Assembly: GCF_001412085.1 (NCBI RefSeq) | Contig: NZ_LKEV01000007.1 | Span: 1-64,000 of the forward strand | Direction: 5' to 3' | Source of the DNA: Corynebacterium lowii | GTDB taxonomy: Bacteria > Actinomycetota > Actinomycetes > Mycobacteriales > Mycobacteriaceae | Length of the DNA stretch: 64,000 bases | Part shown: positions 39,540 to 48,832 of the stretch, piece after piece | How positions within the stretch are numbered: the first letter of the stretch is position 1 | How the letters are laid out: each line of letters opens with the position of its first letter | Notes under the pieces: generated by a model | Seen by the model: only the letters and a program-made list of their open reading frames with translations | Told to the model about the DNA's origin: nothing | Database searches by the model: none | Translations under genes and position numbers: made by a program

Positions 39540-40481
39540 GTGAGTATCGCAGGAATCGACCGCCCCGCTACCCCTACTGACTGGGAGGGGCGTAACGACG
39601 GCCCCGGCCCCGAACACGCCCGCTGGCACAGCGTGGTTTCTCCGCTCTCTGTTGCCGCTGCCGATCCTGGCGTAGCCCTCATCGGCTTTGCCTCCGACGA
39701 GGGCGTGCGCCGCAACGGCGGGCGCGTGGGCGCGGCGGCCGGGCCTGCCGCCCTGCGCGCGGCCCTGGGCGGACTAGCCGTGCACGATTCCCGCCCCCGC
39801 TACGACGCCGGAGACGTTATCACCCAGGGCACCGACCTGGAATCAGCCCAGGAGAGGCTTTCCGACGCCGTGGCCGAACTCACCGCCGCCGGGCACACCG
39901 TGATCGCCCTGGGCGGCGGACACGAAACCGCCTGGGCCACCCACCGGGGACTACGCCGCACCCACCCGAACGCGGTACAGATCGTGAACCTGGACGCCCA
40001 CTTTGACCTCCGCGAGGCCGACGAACCCACCTCCGGCACCCCCTTCTTGCAGATAGCCGGGCTGGTGGGCGAAGAGGAGTTCCGCTACTGCGTGCTGGGC
40101 ATCTCCGAGCCCAATAACACCCGCGTGCTCTTTGATACCGCCCAGCGCTTAAGCGTGCGCACCGTGACCGATAACGAGATCGAAGAGATGGGGGCCGCGG
40201 GGGTGGCTGAGTTGGTTTCCTCCCTGGCCGCCAAGGCCGAACATCTGCACCTGAGCATTGATCTCGACGGACTGCCCGCCGCCGTGGCGCCTGGGGTGAG
40301 TGCCCCGGCCGCGGTGGGGATTGCGCTTTCGGCCTATCGGGCGGCGGTGAGGGCGGCTGCGGCCTCCGGGAAACTGCGGCTGGTGGACGTAGTGGAGCTC
40401 AACCCGCGCTTTGACCTTGACGCGCGCACCGCGCGCACCGCTGCGCGGCTGATTGAGGATATTGCGGGGGCGTTGGGGTAG
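39540..40481 (+). CDS. hutG: Formimidoylglutamase
   Basis: HutG (313 aa) is an arginase/agmatinase-family enzyme that splits N-formimino-L-glutamate into glutamate and formamide, ending histidine breakdown. Metal ligands are in ALGGGHETAWATH (His at about 122), IVNLDAHFDLRE (DxHxD, about 149-153) and SIDLDGLPAAVAPGVSAPA. It uses GTG with ATAGGAGG upstream, 19 bp after the permease stop. With hutHUI it makes the five-enzyme-free (formamide) route complete. Confidence 0.92.
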   Translation: MSIAGIDRPATPTDWEGRNDGPGPEHARWHSVVSPLSVAAADPGVALIGFASDEGVRRNGGRVGAAAGPAALRAALGGLAVHDSRPRYDAGDVITQGTDLESAQERLSDAVAELTAAGHTVIALGGGHETAWATHRGLRRTHPNAVQIVNLDAHFDLREADEPTSGTPFLQIAGLVGEEEFRYCVLGISEPNNTRVLFDTAQRLSVRTVTDNEIEEMGAAGVAELVSSLAAKAEHLHLSIDLDGLPAAVAPGVSAPAAVGIALSAYRAAVRAAAASGKLRLVDVVELNPRFDLDARTARTAARLIEDIAGALG

Positions 40482-40514
40482 CGCTGTAGACGCTATGCGG
40501 CCTCACCCCTGTGG

Positions 40515-40520
40515 TATAAC
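40515..40520 (+). promoter_or_regulatory. Candidate -10 (TATAAC) of the multi-pass membrane protein gene
   Basis: TATAAC ends 8 bp before the ATG at 40529 and no ribosome-binding site is visible, which suggests leaderless transcription. Confidence 0.5.
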
Positions 40521-40528
40521 CTCCACCC

Positions 40529-41830
40529 ATGACGCCACATAGCACCACCATGACAGAGGCCGAGGCCACCGCCTACGGCCGTCTCAAAAGAAAGAAGCGT
40601 GACCTCTGGTGGCGCGTGGCGAATCTTTCCGTCATTCCCTCGTTTTATGCTCTCCTCATCGCGTTCATCGTGGACCTCCAACCCGCCGATGATCCCTTCA
40701 TTGAGCGCTCGGCTCTGACCAATAGCAGGGCCTTCTACAACGCCTCCGCCCCCACCTGGGCCGGCATCGTGCTCAGTTTCACCCTCTCGTTGCTCGTCGC
40801 CTCGGCGGTCTCACTGCGCGATCCGCGCGGTCTCAGACGCGCCTCGGCAGGTGCCACCATCACCGATACCGAGGGCCGCGCCGTCCACGTGGACGATATT
40901 GATGCCATTGATCTGCGACATCAATTGGTCAATGTGGTGGGAGTCGTGCTCCCCCTCGCTCACGTGGCCCTCACCGTTTTGGCTATCGCGTGGACATGGG
41001 CACCCAGTATGAGCGCGGATTACTCCCCCGCCGAGGTCAATATCCGATTAGGTGTTTCTTGGGCCTTCCTGCTCATGGGTTCCGTCACCGCCGCGCTCAT
41101 GCACCAATCCGATACGCTGCGCACGATTCGGTGGAAAGGAGAAAGAGCCGAACTCATCGAAGCTCTGCGCCGGCACCACGGCCTTGACGCCAGCGACGCC
41201 CCCGAGAAAGAGTCCACCGCACCCCGCGTTTCCCTGCGCTATATCGCCTCCCTCGCGCTCGCTCAGGGGCTCATCGCGCTGTTGCTCTTCTGGCTCGTAG
41301 ATCAGGTGTGGCAGCAAAGTATCCCCCTGCTCATTGCCTTATGCGGCCTTGGACTCATGCTGTGGGTGCTGGGGCTGGGCTTGGCCTTTCTTCTCGACGC
41401 CGCCCTGGGTGCCCGCCACGGGGACGTGCTGCTCTATCAGCAGCGCCAACACCTCCCCACCACGGCGCGTTCCGTGCGTATTCCCGGTGCCTATCCGGTG
41501 ATTTCCCGCGCGGCCAGCGCACACCTGCACTGGCTGCACAGTGCCCTCGTGGCCTTCATGCTCTCCTACAGCGCACTCAGCCACAACGCCGATTCCTGGT
41601 CCATCGTGCCCCTCGTGCTCTTTGCGGTGGGATCGCTGCCCGCCTACCGGGTCATTTCCGGGGCGCTGCTGCGGCGCCAAAACGACGGCAACCGCAGCAG
41701 CGAGAACCACAGCACCCTCATCTTCCGCCGCGGTGTCCCCGTCGGAGCAATCATCGCGGCCCGCAACGAGTACAACACCCAAGTGTTGCTCATTGGAAGC
41801 CGCACAGGCAGCACCACTCCAGAGAACTAA
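40529..41830 (+). CDS. Multi-pass membrane protein of unknown function
   Basis: This protein of 433 residues has about eight hydrophobic segments arranged in pairs: near residues 33-50, 74-93, 138-157, 172-190, 238-258, 268-290, 335-352 and 357-377. Basic soluble stretches lie at the N-terminus (YGRLKRKKRDLWWR), at about 195-235 and near the C-terminus. No motif of a known transporter or enzyme is seen. It ends convergently with metB, sharing 4 bp. A -10-like TATAAC lies 8 bp before the ATG. Function is unknown. Confidence 0.75.
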   Translation: MTPHSTTMTEAEATAYGRLKRKKRDLWWRVANLSVIPSFYALLIAFIVDLQPADDPFIERSALTNSRAFYNASAPTWAGIVLSFTLSLLVASAVSLRDPRGLRRASAGATITDTEGRAVHVDDIDAIDLRHQLVNVVGVVLPLAHVALTVLAIAWTWAPSMSADYSPAEVNIRLGVSWAFLLMGSVTAALMHQSDTLRTIRWKGERAELIEALRRHHGLDASDAPEKESTAPRVSLRYIASLALAQGLIALLLFWLVDQVWQQSIPLLIALCGLGLMLWVLGLGLAFLLDAALGARHGDVLLYQQRQHLPTTARSVRIPGAYPVISRAASAHLHWLHSALVAFMLSYSALSHNADSWSIVPLVLFAVGSLPAYRVISGALLRRQNDGNRSSENHSTLIFRRGVPVGAIIAARNEYNTQVLLIGSRTGSTTPEN

Positions 41831-43044
41831 ATAGCCCCCAACGCCTGCTCCACATCGGCCAGCAGGTCCGCCTCATCCTCAATCCCCAGGGAGATGCGCA
41901 CCAAGTCCTCCGGCACCTCTAACTGGGAGCCCGCCGCGGACTGGTGGGTCATGGTGGCCGGGTGCTCCAAGAGGGATTCCACCCCGCCCAGTGATTCCGC
42001 CAAACAGATAAGCCGCGTGGCCCTACAGAAGTTCAGGGCCGCCTCCTTGCCCCCGGCAAAGCGCACGGAGACCATGCCGCCCGGCGCGCGCATTTGCTTG
42101 CTCGCCACCTCGTGCCCTGGGTGTTCGGCCAGTCCTGGGTAGAGCACCTGACTCACCTTGGGGCTTTCTTGCAGGTAGCGCGCCACGGCCTCGGCGTTGG
42201 AGCAGTGCCGATCCATGCGCAGGCCCAGGGTTTTAATGCCGCGGTAGGTGAGGTAGGCGTCGAAGGCACTGGGCACGGCCCCCACCCCGCCTTGGAGGAA
42301 GAGGAGGTCGGCGTCGAGGGCGTCGTCGTTGGTCACCACCACGCCGCCCACCACGTCGGAGTGTCCGCCGAGGTATTTGGTGGTGGAGTGCACCACCACG
42401 TCGGCCCCGAGGTCGAGGGGGCGTTGCAGGTAGGGGCTGGCGAAGGTGTTGTCCACCACCAAGCGGGCGGGGTGGGCGTCGATAGCTTGGGCTACGGCCG
42501 CGATGTCGGTGATGCCAAGCAGCGGGTTGGTGGGGCTTTCCACCCACACCAGGCGGGTGTTCTCCCGCAGGGCGGCGCGCACCTGTTCGGGGTCGGTGGT
42601 GTCCACGATGCTGTGCTGCACGCCCCAGTCTTTGAGTGAGGTGTCGATGAGCCGGAAGGTGCCGCCGTAGGCGTCGTTGCCCAGGATGAGGTGGTCGCCG
42701 GGGCGCAGCAGGGCGCGGATCACGGTGTCGGTGGCGGCCATGCCGGAGGCAAAGGCGCGTCCGTGCTTGCCGCCTTCGAGGGCCGCCACCACGTTTTCCA
42801 GGGCGGTCACGGTGGGGTTGCCCACGCGCGAGTACTCGTAGCCGCCGCGCAGGGTGGCCACGTCGTCCTGGGCAAAGGTGGTGGAGGCGTAGATGGGTAC
42901 GTTGATGGCCCCGGTGTGGGAATCGGGGTGGTAGCCGCCGTGGATGGCGGTGGTGGCAAAGCCGTGGTTCGCGTTGCGCGGGGCGTCGGCCTGGGCGAGA
43001 CGGGCGGCGGTGCCCGCGTCCGCGCGGCTGGTGTGCTGGCTCAT
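41827..43044 (-). CDS. metB: Cystathionine gamma-synthase
   Basis: MetB (405 aa) joins O-succinyl- or O-acetylhomoserine with cysteine to form cystathionine in methionine synthesis. It uses pyridoxal phosphate; the lysine is in VVHSTTKYLGGHSDVVGG (about residue 218). Other landmarks are YASTTFAQDDVATLRGGYEYSRVGNPT, SGMAATDTVI and the conserved C-terminal ESLGGVESLLEHPATMTHQS. The start at 43044 has GGAGGG upstream. The N-terminus is about 25 residues longer than the C. glutamicum form. Cystathionine gamma-lyase cannot be excluded by motif alone, but the overall pattern fits corynebacterial MetB. Confidence 0.9.
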   Translation of the reverse strand: MSQHTSRADAGTAARLAQADAPRNANHGFATTAIHGGYHPDSHTGAINVPIYASTTFAQDDVATLRGGYEYSRVGNPTVTALENVVAALEGGKHGRAFASGMAATDTVIRALLRPGDHLILGNDAYGGTFRLIDTSLKDWGVQHSIVDTTDPEQVRAALRENTRLVWVESPTNPLLGITDIAAVAQAIDAHPARLVVDNTFASPYLQRPLDLGADVVVHSTTKYLGGHSDVVGGVVVTNDDALDADLLFLQGGVGAVPSAFDAYLTYRGIKTLGLRMDRHCSNAEAVARYLQESPKVSQVLYPGLAEHPGHEVASKQMRAPGGMVSVRFAGGKEAALNFCRATRLICLAESLGGVESLLEHPATMTHQSAAGSQLEVPEDLVRISLGIEDEADLLADVEQALGAI

Positions 43045-43153
43045 GGTGGGTCCCTCCGGCTTCCTGTGGAGTTTTAGCTTAGAGCACATACTAGACCAAG
43101 CGGTTCACTTACTGCATACTGGAATGCTTATCGACGCCCGCCGCGAACCTCGC

Positions 43154-43159
43154 TAGGGT
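43154..43159 (+). promoter_or_regulatory. Candidate -10 (TAGGGT) of the MscS-type channel gene
   Basis: TAGGGT, a common corynebacterial -10 form, ends 8 bp before the ATG at 43168. No ribosome-binding site is seen, so the message may be leaderless. Confidence 0.4.
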
Positions 43160-43167
43160 GGGATCAT

Positions 43168-44193
43168 ATGCTCAACGAACTAACTCTTGCCGCTACAGAA
43201 GAATCCACTCCCGGTGCGGAAACCGCCCAGCAGGCCGTGGAAACCGTGAGCAACTGGTGGGATAGTGAGCTGGCTCAGAAATGGCTCATTGATACCCCCA
43301 TTTCCATCGGTATTACCCTGCTGGTGGCCATCGTGGCTCATTGGGTGCTGCGCCGCCTCATTGATAAGTTCGCCCAGCACAACATGCAGAGCACCGCCAC
43401 GCTGAACAGGCTGGGGCGCAAGCCGCGCGCTGAACAAGATGAGGAACTGCCCCCGCGCGTGGCCGCGATGAATAAGGTGCAGGAAAAGCGCCGCCAGTCT
43501 CGCGTGAAAACCCTGGCCCAGGTGGGCAAATCCGCCGTGGCGATCCTGGTGTGGGTCTTTGCCTTCCTCTCTATTCTGGACACCCTGGGCGTGAATATCG
43601 CCCCGCTCATCGCCTCGGCCGGTGTGATCGGTGTGGCCCTCGGTTTTGGTGCGCAATCCCTGGTCAAGGACTTCCTCTCTGGTATCTTCATGCTCCTGGA
43701 AGATCAGTACGGAGTGGGTGACACCATCGACGTCGGTGAGGGCATCATCGGTGACGTGGAGGACATCTCCCTGCGTCTGACCACCATCCGCGATATTGAC
43801 GGCACCCTCTGGTACGTGCGCAATGGCGAGATTCTGCGCGTGGGTAACTTCTCCGATGAGTACGCTATTGCCCGTATCCAGGTGCCGGTGGGTCTTTCCA
43901 ACGATTCCACCAAGGCCTGGGAGGTCATTCAAAAGGCCACGGAAGAGGCCTGCGCCGATCCCACCACCCGCAATTGGGTGCTTGACGAGCCGGAGATGAA
44001 AGGCGTATCCGACTTCGAGGTCGATCACCTCTCCTACCGCATCTCCATCAAGACCATGCCGGGCATGCAGTGGGACGTGCAACGCCTGGTGCAGGGCCGT
44101 ATCCTCGATGCCATGCGCGAAAACAACATCACCGTGCCCTACCCCCACGGCATCGGCATCACCCATCCGACGATGGAGCAGCAGGAATCCTAA
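43168..44193 (+). CDS. MscS-type mechanosensitive channel
   Basis: This 341-residue protein has membrane segments near residues 46-62 and 122-140, then the pore helix ASAGVIGVALGFGAQSLVKDFLSGIFML (about 149-177). The beta domain follows with EDQYGVGDTIDVGEGIIGDVEDISLRLTTIRDIDGTLWYVRNGEI. Such channels open on hypoosmotic shock. It lacks the long C-terminal extension of C. glutamicum MscCG, so a glutamate-export role is not supported. glbO follows after 7 bp. There is a charged loop with RKPRAEQDEELPPRVA between the first two membrane segments. Confidence 0.9.
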   Translation: MLNELTLAATEESTPGAETAQQAVETVSNWWDSELAQKWLIDTPISIGITLLVAIVAHWVLRRLIDKFAQHNMQSTATLNRLGRKPRAEQDEELPPRVAAMNKVQEKRRQSRVKTLAQVGKSAVAILVWVFAFLSILDTLGVNIAPLIASAGVIGVALGFGAQSLVKDFLSGIFMLLEDQYGVGDTIDVGEGIIGDVEDISLRLTTIRDIDGTLWYVRNGEILRVGNFSDEYAIARIQVPVGLSNDSTKAWEVIQKATEEACADPTTRNWVLDEPEMKGVSDFEVDHLSYRISIKTMPGMQWDVQRLVQGRILDAMRENNITVPYPHGIGITHPTMEQQES

Positions 44194-44200
44194 ATTACAA

Positions 44201-44600
44201 TTGAGGGCCGTCACCCCACCCACGAGCCTTCACGATGCCCTCGGCGGCGAGGTCTTTGAGCGCCTCGTCGCCGGTTTTTATGCCCGCGTGCGCACCGATG
44301 ACATCCTCGGACCCATGTACCCCCAGGATGACTGGGAGGGTGCCGAGGAACGCCTGCGCATGTTCCTCGTGCAGTACTGGGGCGGGCCGAGCGATTACCA
44401 GGCTCAACGCGGGCACCCCCGCCTGCGCATGCGGCACATGCCTTTTACTATCGACGCCACCGCCGCCCAGCGTTGGCTCGACCTCATGGGGGCCTCCCTT
44501 GATGAGATCGACGAGGAGACCCTGCCCCCCTGCCTATCGGCACGCCATCTGGGACCACATGACGCGGGTGGCCCACATGCTCATTAACACCGCGCCCTAG
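44201..44600 (+). pseudogene. glbO: Truncated haemoglobin (GlbO type), frameshifted
   Basis: The frame from TTG 44201 encodes a group II truncated haemoglobin: LHDALGGEVFERLVAGFYARVRTDDILGPMYP, YWGGPSDYQAQRGHPRLRMRHMPFTID (haem-site histidines) and RWLDLMGASLDEIDEETLPP. It then shifts out of frame after a C6 run (44525-44530) with an extra T at 44531. The missing end (AYRHAIWDHMTRVAHMLINTAP) lies in the next frame up to 44600. Without correction the protein loses its last helix and gains 17 unrelated residues, ending at 44587. TTG is the only plausible start because the in-frame ATG comes too late. It lies 7 bp after the MscS gene. Confidence 0.75.
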
Positions 44601-44622
44601 CCTGCTATTAGAACAGCGCCCC

Positions 44623-45255
44623 TCAGAACAGCGAGAGCCGGGTGGAGTGGTAGACGGTGCCGAAGGGGGCGTCGAGACGCACCCACCTCCCCAACACGGA
44701 AACGCGCAGGTGGCGGGGTACTTCTAAAGGCGCCGCAAAGCCGGGAATGAGCCCCAGGGAGGTGCAGGTGAAGATCATGCGCATGGGCACGCTCACCTTG
44801 CCCGCCTCGCCGCTGACCTCTAGTACGGATTGGTTGAGCAGGCTCGCCGGTGGACCCAGCGGCCCGGAAAACTGGCGGGCCAGGGCTTGGCCCTGATCGG
44901 CCAGGCTCCGCACCACGGAAACCGGAACCTCATCGAGGAGCTGAAAACCCTCGGCCGGGGGCAAGGCACCCGGCCAACTGGGATCGCGCGCCACCCCGAT
45001 GTCATAGGCGCTGCTCTGGGCCGCCACGGCGCTATAAAGATCGTGGGCCCCCACCACCGCTCCCTCGCGGGAGGCCACCCCCTCAACCCGGCGCGCCGCC
45101 ACCACCTCAAAGGGCGTGGTGACGAACACGTCCACGTGGTGCCCATCTGCCGTGGAGCGCAGCCGCGCCAGCGCCGAGGCATCCAGGCCCACGGCACGGG
45201 CAAGCAGCGCCTCTAGGCCAGGGGCGCCCGCGTGAATCCGCAGCGATTCCCTCAC
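44623..45255 (-). CDS. Conserved hypothetical protein next to the acyl-CoA thioesterase
   Basis: This soluble protein has 210 residues, without signal peptide or membrane segment. It looks like a folded mixed alpha/beta protein: HHVDVFVTTPFEVVAARRVEG, then FQLLDEVPVSVVRSLADQGQALARQF, and a hydrophobic C-terminal beta part with SVPMRMIFTCTSLGLIPG. I do not recognise a catalytic motif. Its start overlaps the thioesterase stop by 4 bp (ATGA), so the two are coupled and may act in one pathway. The gene pair lies next to ettA and ssb on the same strand. Confidence 0.7.
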   Translation of the reverse strand: MRESLRIHAGAPGLEALLARAVGLDASALARLRSTADGHHVDVFVTTPFEVVAARRVEGVASREGAVVGAHDLYSAVAAQSSAYDIGVARDPSWPGALPPAEGFQLLDEVPVSVVRSLADQGQALARQFSGPLGPPASLLNQSVLEVSGEAGKVSVPMRMIFTCTSLGLIPGFAAPLEVPRHLRVSVLGRWVRLDAPFGTVYHSTRLSLF

Positions 45256-45680
45256 TCTTGCCTCATGGTGAGGATCTTTGCTTCTTCCTCGGTGATCTCG
45301 CGGGGCTTGAGGGTCTTGGGATCAATGGCCACCAGGGTGCAATCAATCACGCAGGTGGTTTGGCCCCTATCGTCCTTGACCTCCTGGCGGGTGTTGAAGG
45401 AAGTGCGCCCCACCTTGAGCACGGTGCTTTCCACCAGTGCCTTATTGGTGGTACCCGGCATGAGCGGAATACGGTAATCGGCTTCCAAATGGCGCACCAC
45501 GAACATCGGCATTTCTAGTCCGCGAGCCACGAAGTTATCCAGGCTGAACTGCAGCCGCGATTCCTGCACGATCTCCACGTACTGTGCGTTGTTCATGTGG
45601 CCGTAGCGGTCAAAATCAGACCACCGCAGTTCCACATAAGCCTGGTGCACCTTGGGCTTAGCCGTATTTTCTTCCGTCAT
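45252..45680 (-). CDS. Acyl-CoA thioesterase, hot-dog fold (4-hydroxybenzoyl-CoA thioesterase type)
   Basis: This single hot-dog-domain protein (142 aa) hydrolyses acyl-CoA esters. The signature VELRWSDFDRYGHMNNAQYVEIVQESR (about 16-42) holds the catalytic aspartate and the HxNN-type segment. A central beta region with LVESTVLKVGRTSFNTRQEV follows. The substrate is not clear from sequence. It is followed by a coupled hypothetical gene and preceded 34 bp upstream by ettA. Confidence 0.85.
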   Translation of the reverse strand: MTEENTAKPKVHQAYVELRWSDFDRYGHMNNAQYVEIVQESRLQFSLDNFVARGLEMPMFVVRHLEADYRIPLMPGTTNKALVESTVLKVGRTSFNTRQEVKDDRGQTTCVIDCTLVAIDPKTLKPREITEEEAKILTMRQE

Positions 45681-45714
45681 TGAGGGCTTCCTCCTTATAC
45701 CGCGCCGAGCGCCT

Positions 45715-47385
<1,671 letters not shown>

Positions 47386-47437
47386 GTTTCCCCTCTGTCG
47401 TGGTTCGTTTCTTAATCCACTCGAAAGGCTACCCTAC

Positions 47438-47995
47438 CTATGCGGCCATAGGGTGATCCTCCTCTTCTTCCTCCGGCTCCGGCGGCAGGGGCACCGCTTG
47501 GGGTGCCTGGGCAAAACCATCGGCCTCGCTTTCCAATCCCAGTGCCTCCGGGTTTTTATCCTCGTCCAGGTAGGCAGGGTCAATCTCATCGGCCATCATC
47601 ATCGCGCCGTTATCCGCCCGTTGAGCGGTCACCCGGCAGCGCCGCCAGCGCACCTGGTATTTGCTCAGGTCCACCCCCACGTGCCGGGCGCGCAGCAGAA
47701 TCCGCGAGCGCTTATCCCCGGTGGTTGGGTCGATCCACTCCGTTGTTACCAGCGTGCCGCTGACGATCACCGGCATTCCCTTGGCCACCGAGCACCGGGT
47801 GTTATAGGCGAGGTCACCCCACATCTCCACGTCGATGAAGAGGCTGTCTAGGCTGTTCCAGCCGGTGCCGTCGGCAGCCGGGACCCGGCGATCCGCTCCC
47901 AAGCGGATACGCCCCACCAGCGCGCCGCTTTCCGTTCTTTTGAGTGTGGGGTCCTGCGTGAGGTTCCCCGTGATCGTAATAGGCGTGTTTGCCAT
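47438..47995 (-). CDS. ssb: Single-stranded DNA-binding protein (second SSB paralogue)
   Basis: This 185-residue protein has an N-terminal OB fold starting ITITGNLTQDPTLKRTESGALVGRIRLGADRRV. A middle segment has FIDVEMWGDLAYNTRCSVAKGMPVIVSGTL and KRSRILLRARHVGVDLSKY. The C-terminus is acidic (PEPEEEEEDHPMAA), but lacks the DDDIPF-type tip that recruits partners in housekeeping SSB. This fits an SsbB-like paralogue near ettA rather than the SSB of the rpsF-ssb-rplI operon, which is not in this window. Confidence 0.85.
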   Translation of the reverse strand: MANTPITITGNLTQDPTLKRTESGALVGRIRLGADRRVPAADGTGWNSLDSLFIDVEMWGDLAYNTRCSVAKGMPVIVSGTLVTTEWIDPTTGDKRSRILLRARHVGVDLSKYQVRWRRCRVTAQRADNGAMMMADEIDPAYLDEDKNPEALGLESEADGFAQAPQAVPLPPEPEEEEEDHPMAA

Positions 47996-48105
47996 GTTGT
48001 GTTCCTCCCCGTATCCGGCCGCTCCCCCTTCGGGTGCGGCGATTGATGGTGTGAGGAACAGTGTGGGCGCGATCGTCGCAAAGCACCAGGGTGGCTGCCC
48101 TAGCC

Positions 48106-48114
48106 TGTGGATAA
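48106..48114 (-). promoter_or_regulatory. Perfect DnaA-box sequence (TTATCCACA on the minus strand)
   Basis: TGTGGATAA on the plus strand matches the DnaA consensus exactly and is followed by an AT-rich run. It lies between ssb and a TetR gene. It is a single box with no cluster around it, so it is not an origin. Confidence 0.4.
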
Positions 48115-48170
48115 CTTTTTTATTTTCACAACACTACTATCTGCACTTGCCATGCGGTATGTTCAAGGTT

Positions 48171-48773
48171 ATGGCCGTGAGACGATACGGGAAAACCCTC
48201 CAAGCAGCGTTGCTCCAAGCCGCGTGGGAGGAATTGGAAGCCTCGGGATACACCGGCATGACGATGGACGGCGTGGCTACCCGCGCCCAGACCAGCCGCG
48301 CCGTGCTCTACCGCCGTTGGGCAGATAAGTCGGAGCTCGCCCGCGACGCCGTGCGGCACTACTTTGAAACAAACCGCCTGCACCTGCCCGATACCCGCTC
48401 GCTGCGCGGGGACCTTATCGCCCTGCTCTCTGAGGCCAATAACACCTACCCGAACCTCATCACCCTGGTGCGGCTGCATCTTTCGGGGCTACGCGCGGAG
48501 GACACCAGCAACTCCAACCCCCTGATGAGCATGCTGCCGGAGGATCGCTTTGAGGTGATTGATGAGATTTATCGGCGCGCGGCCCAGCGCGGTGAGATCA
48601 CCCTAGAGAACACCACGCGGATCATGCGCACCGCGGCGCTCTCGGTGCTGCGCGAGCAACTCATCACTCAGGCTCACTCGGTGCCGCTGAGCACCATTGA
48701 GGAATTGGTAGACACCATCGCCTTGCCTCTGGCGGGTGCCCCCATCGGCGGGACTCACCCGAACCCCGCCTAA
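48171..48773 (+). CDS. TetR-family transcriptional regulator
   Basis: This regulator (200 aa from the chosen start) has the TetR helix-turn-helix: QAALLQAAWEELEASGYTGMTMDGVATRAQTSRAVLYRRWADKSEL (about 13-58). A C-terminal ligand domain follows, with IEELVDTIALPLAGAPIGG at the end. The start at 48171 follows a -10-like TATGTT (48158-48163), which fits a leaderless message; the open frame extends far upstream into ssb without similarity. Targets and ligand are unknown. Neighbours are ssb (divergent) and the CopD-CtaG gene (convergent). Confidence 0.82.
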   Translation: MAVRRYGKTLQAALLQAAWEELEASGYTGMTMDGVATRAQTSRAVLYRRWADKSELARDAVRHYFETNRLHLPDTRSLRGDLIALLSEANNTYPNLITLVRLHLSGLRAEDTSNSNPLMSMLPEDRFEVIDEIYRRAAQRGEITLENTTRIMRTAALSVLREQLITQAHSVPLSTIEELVDTIALPLAGAPIGGTHPNPA

Positions 48774-48832
48774 CCTACCGAGGGTGCCCGCTGAGGACGC
48801 CCCCAAGAAGCCCCTCACCGGGGAAGAAACAC

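Noticed and set aside
38066..39715. 549-codon minus-strand ORF opposite the APC permease
   Set aside because: Antisense composition and overlap with a well-recognised transporter.
43168..44193. MscCG-type glutamate exporter
   Set aside because: The protein has 341 residues and lacks the C-terminal extension with an extra membrane segment of MscCG.
48000..48170. Replication origin around the DnaA box
   Set aside because: Only one box is found and dnaA, dnaN and parAB are absent.
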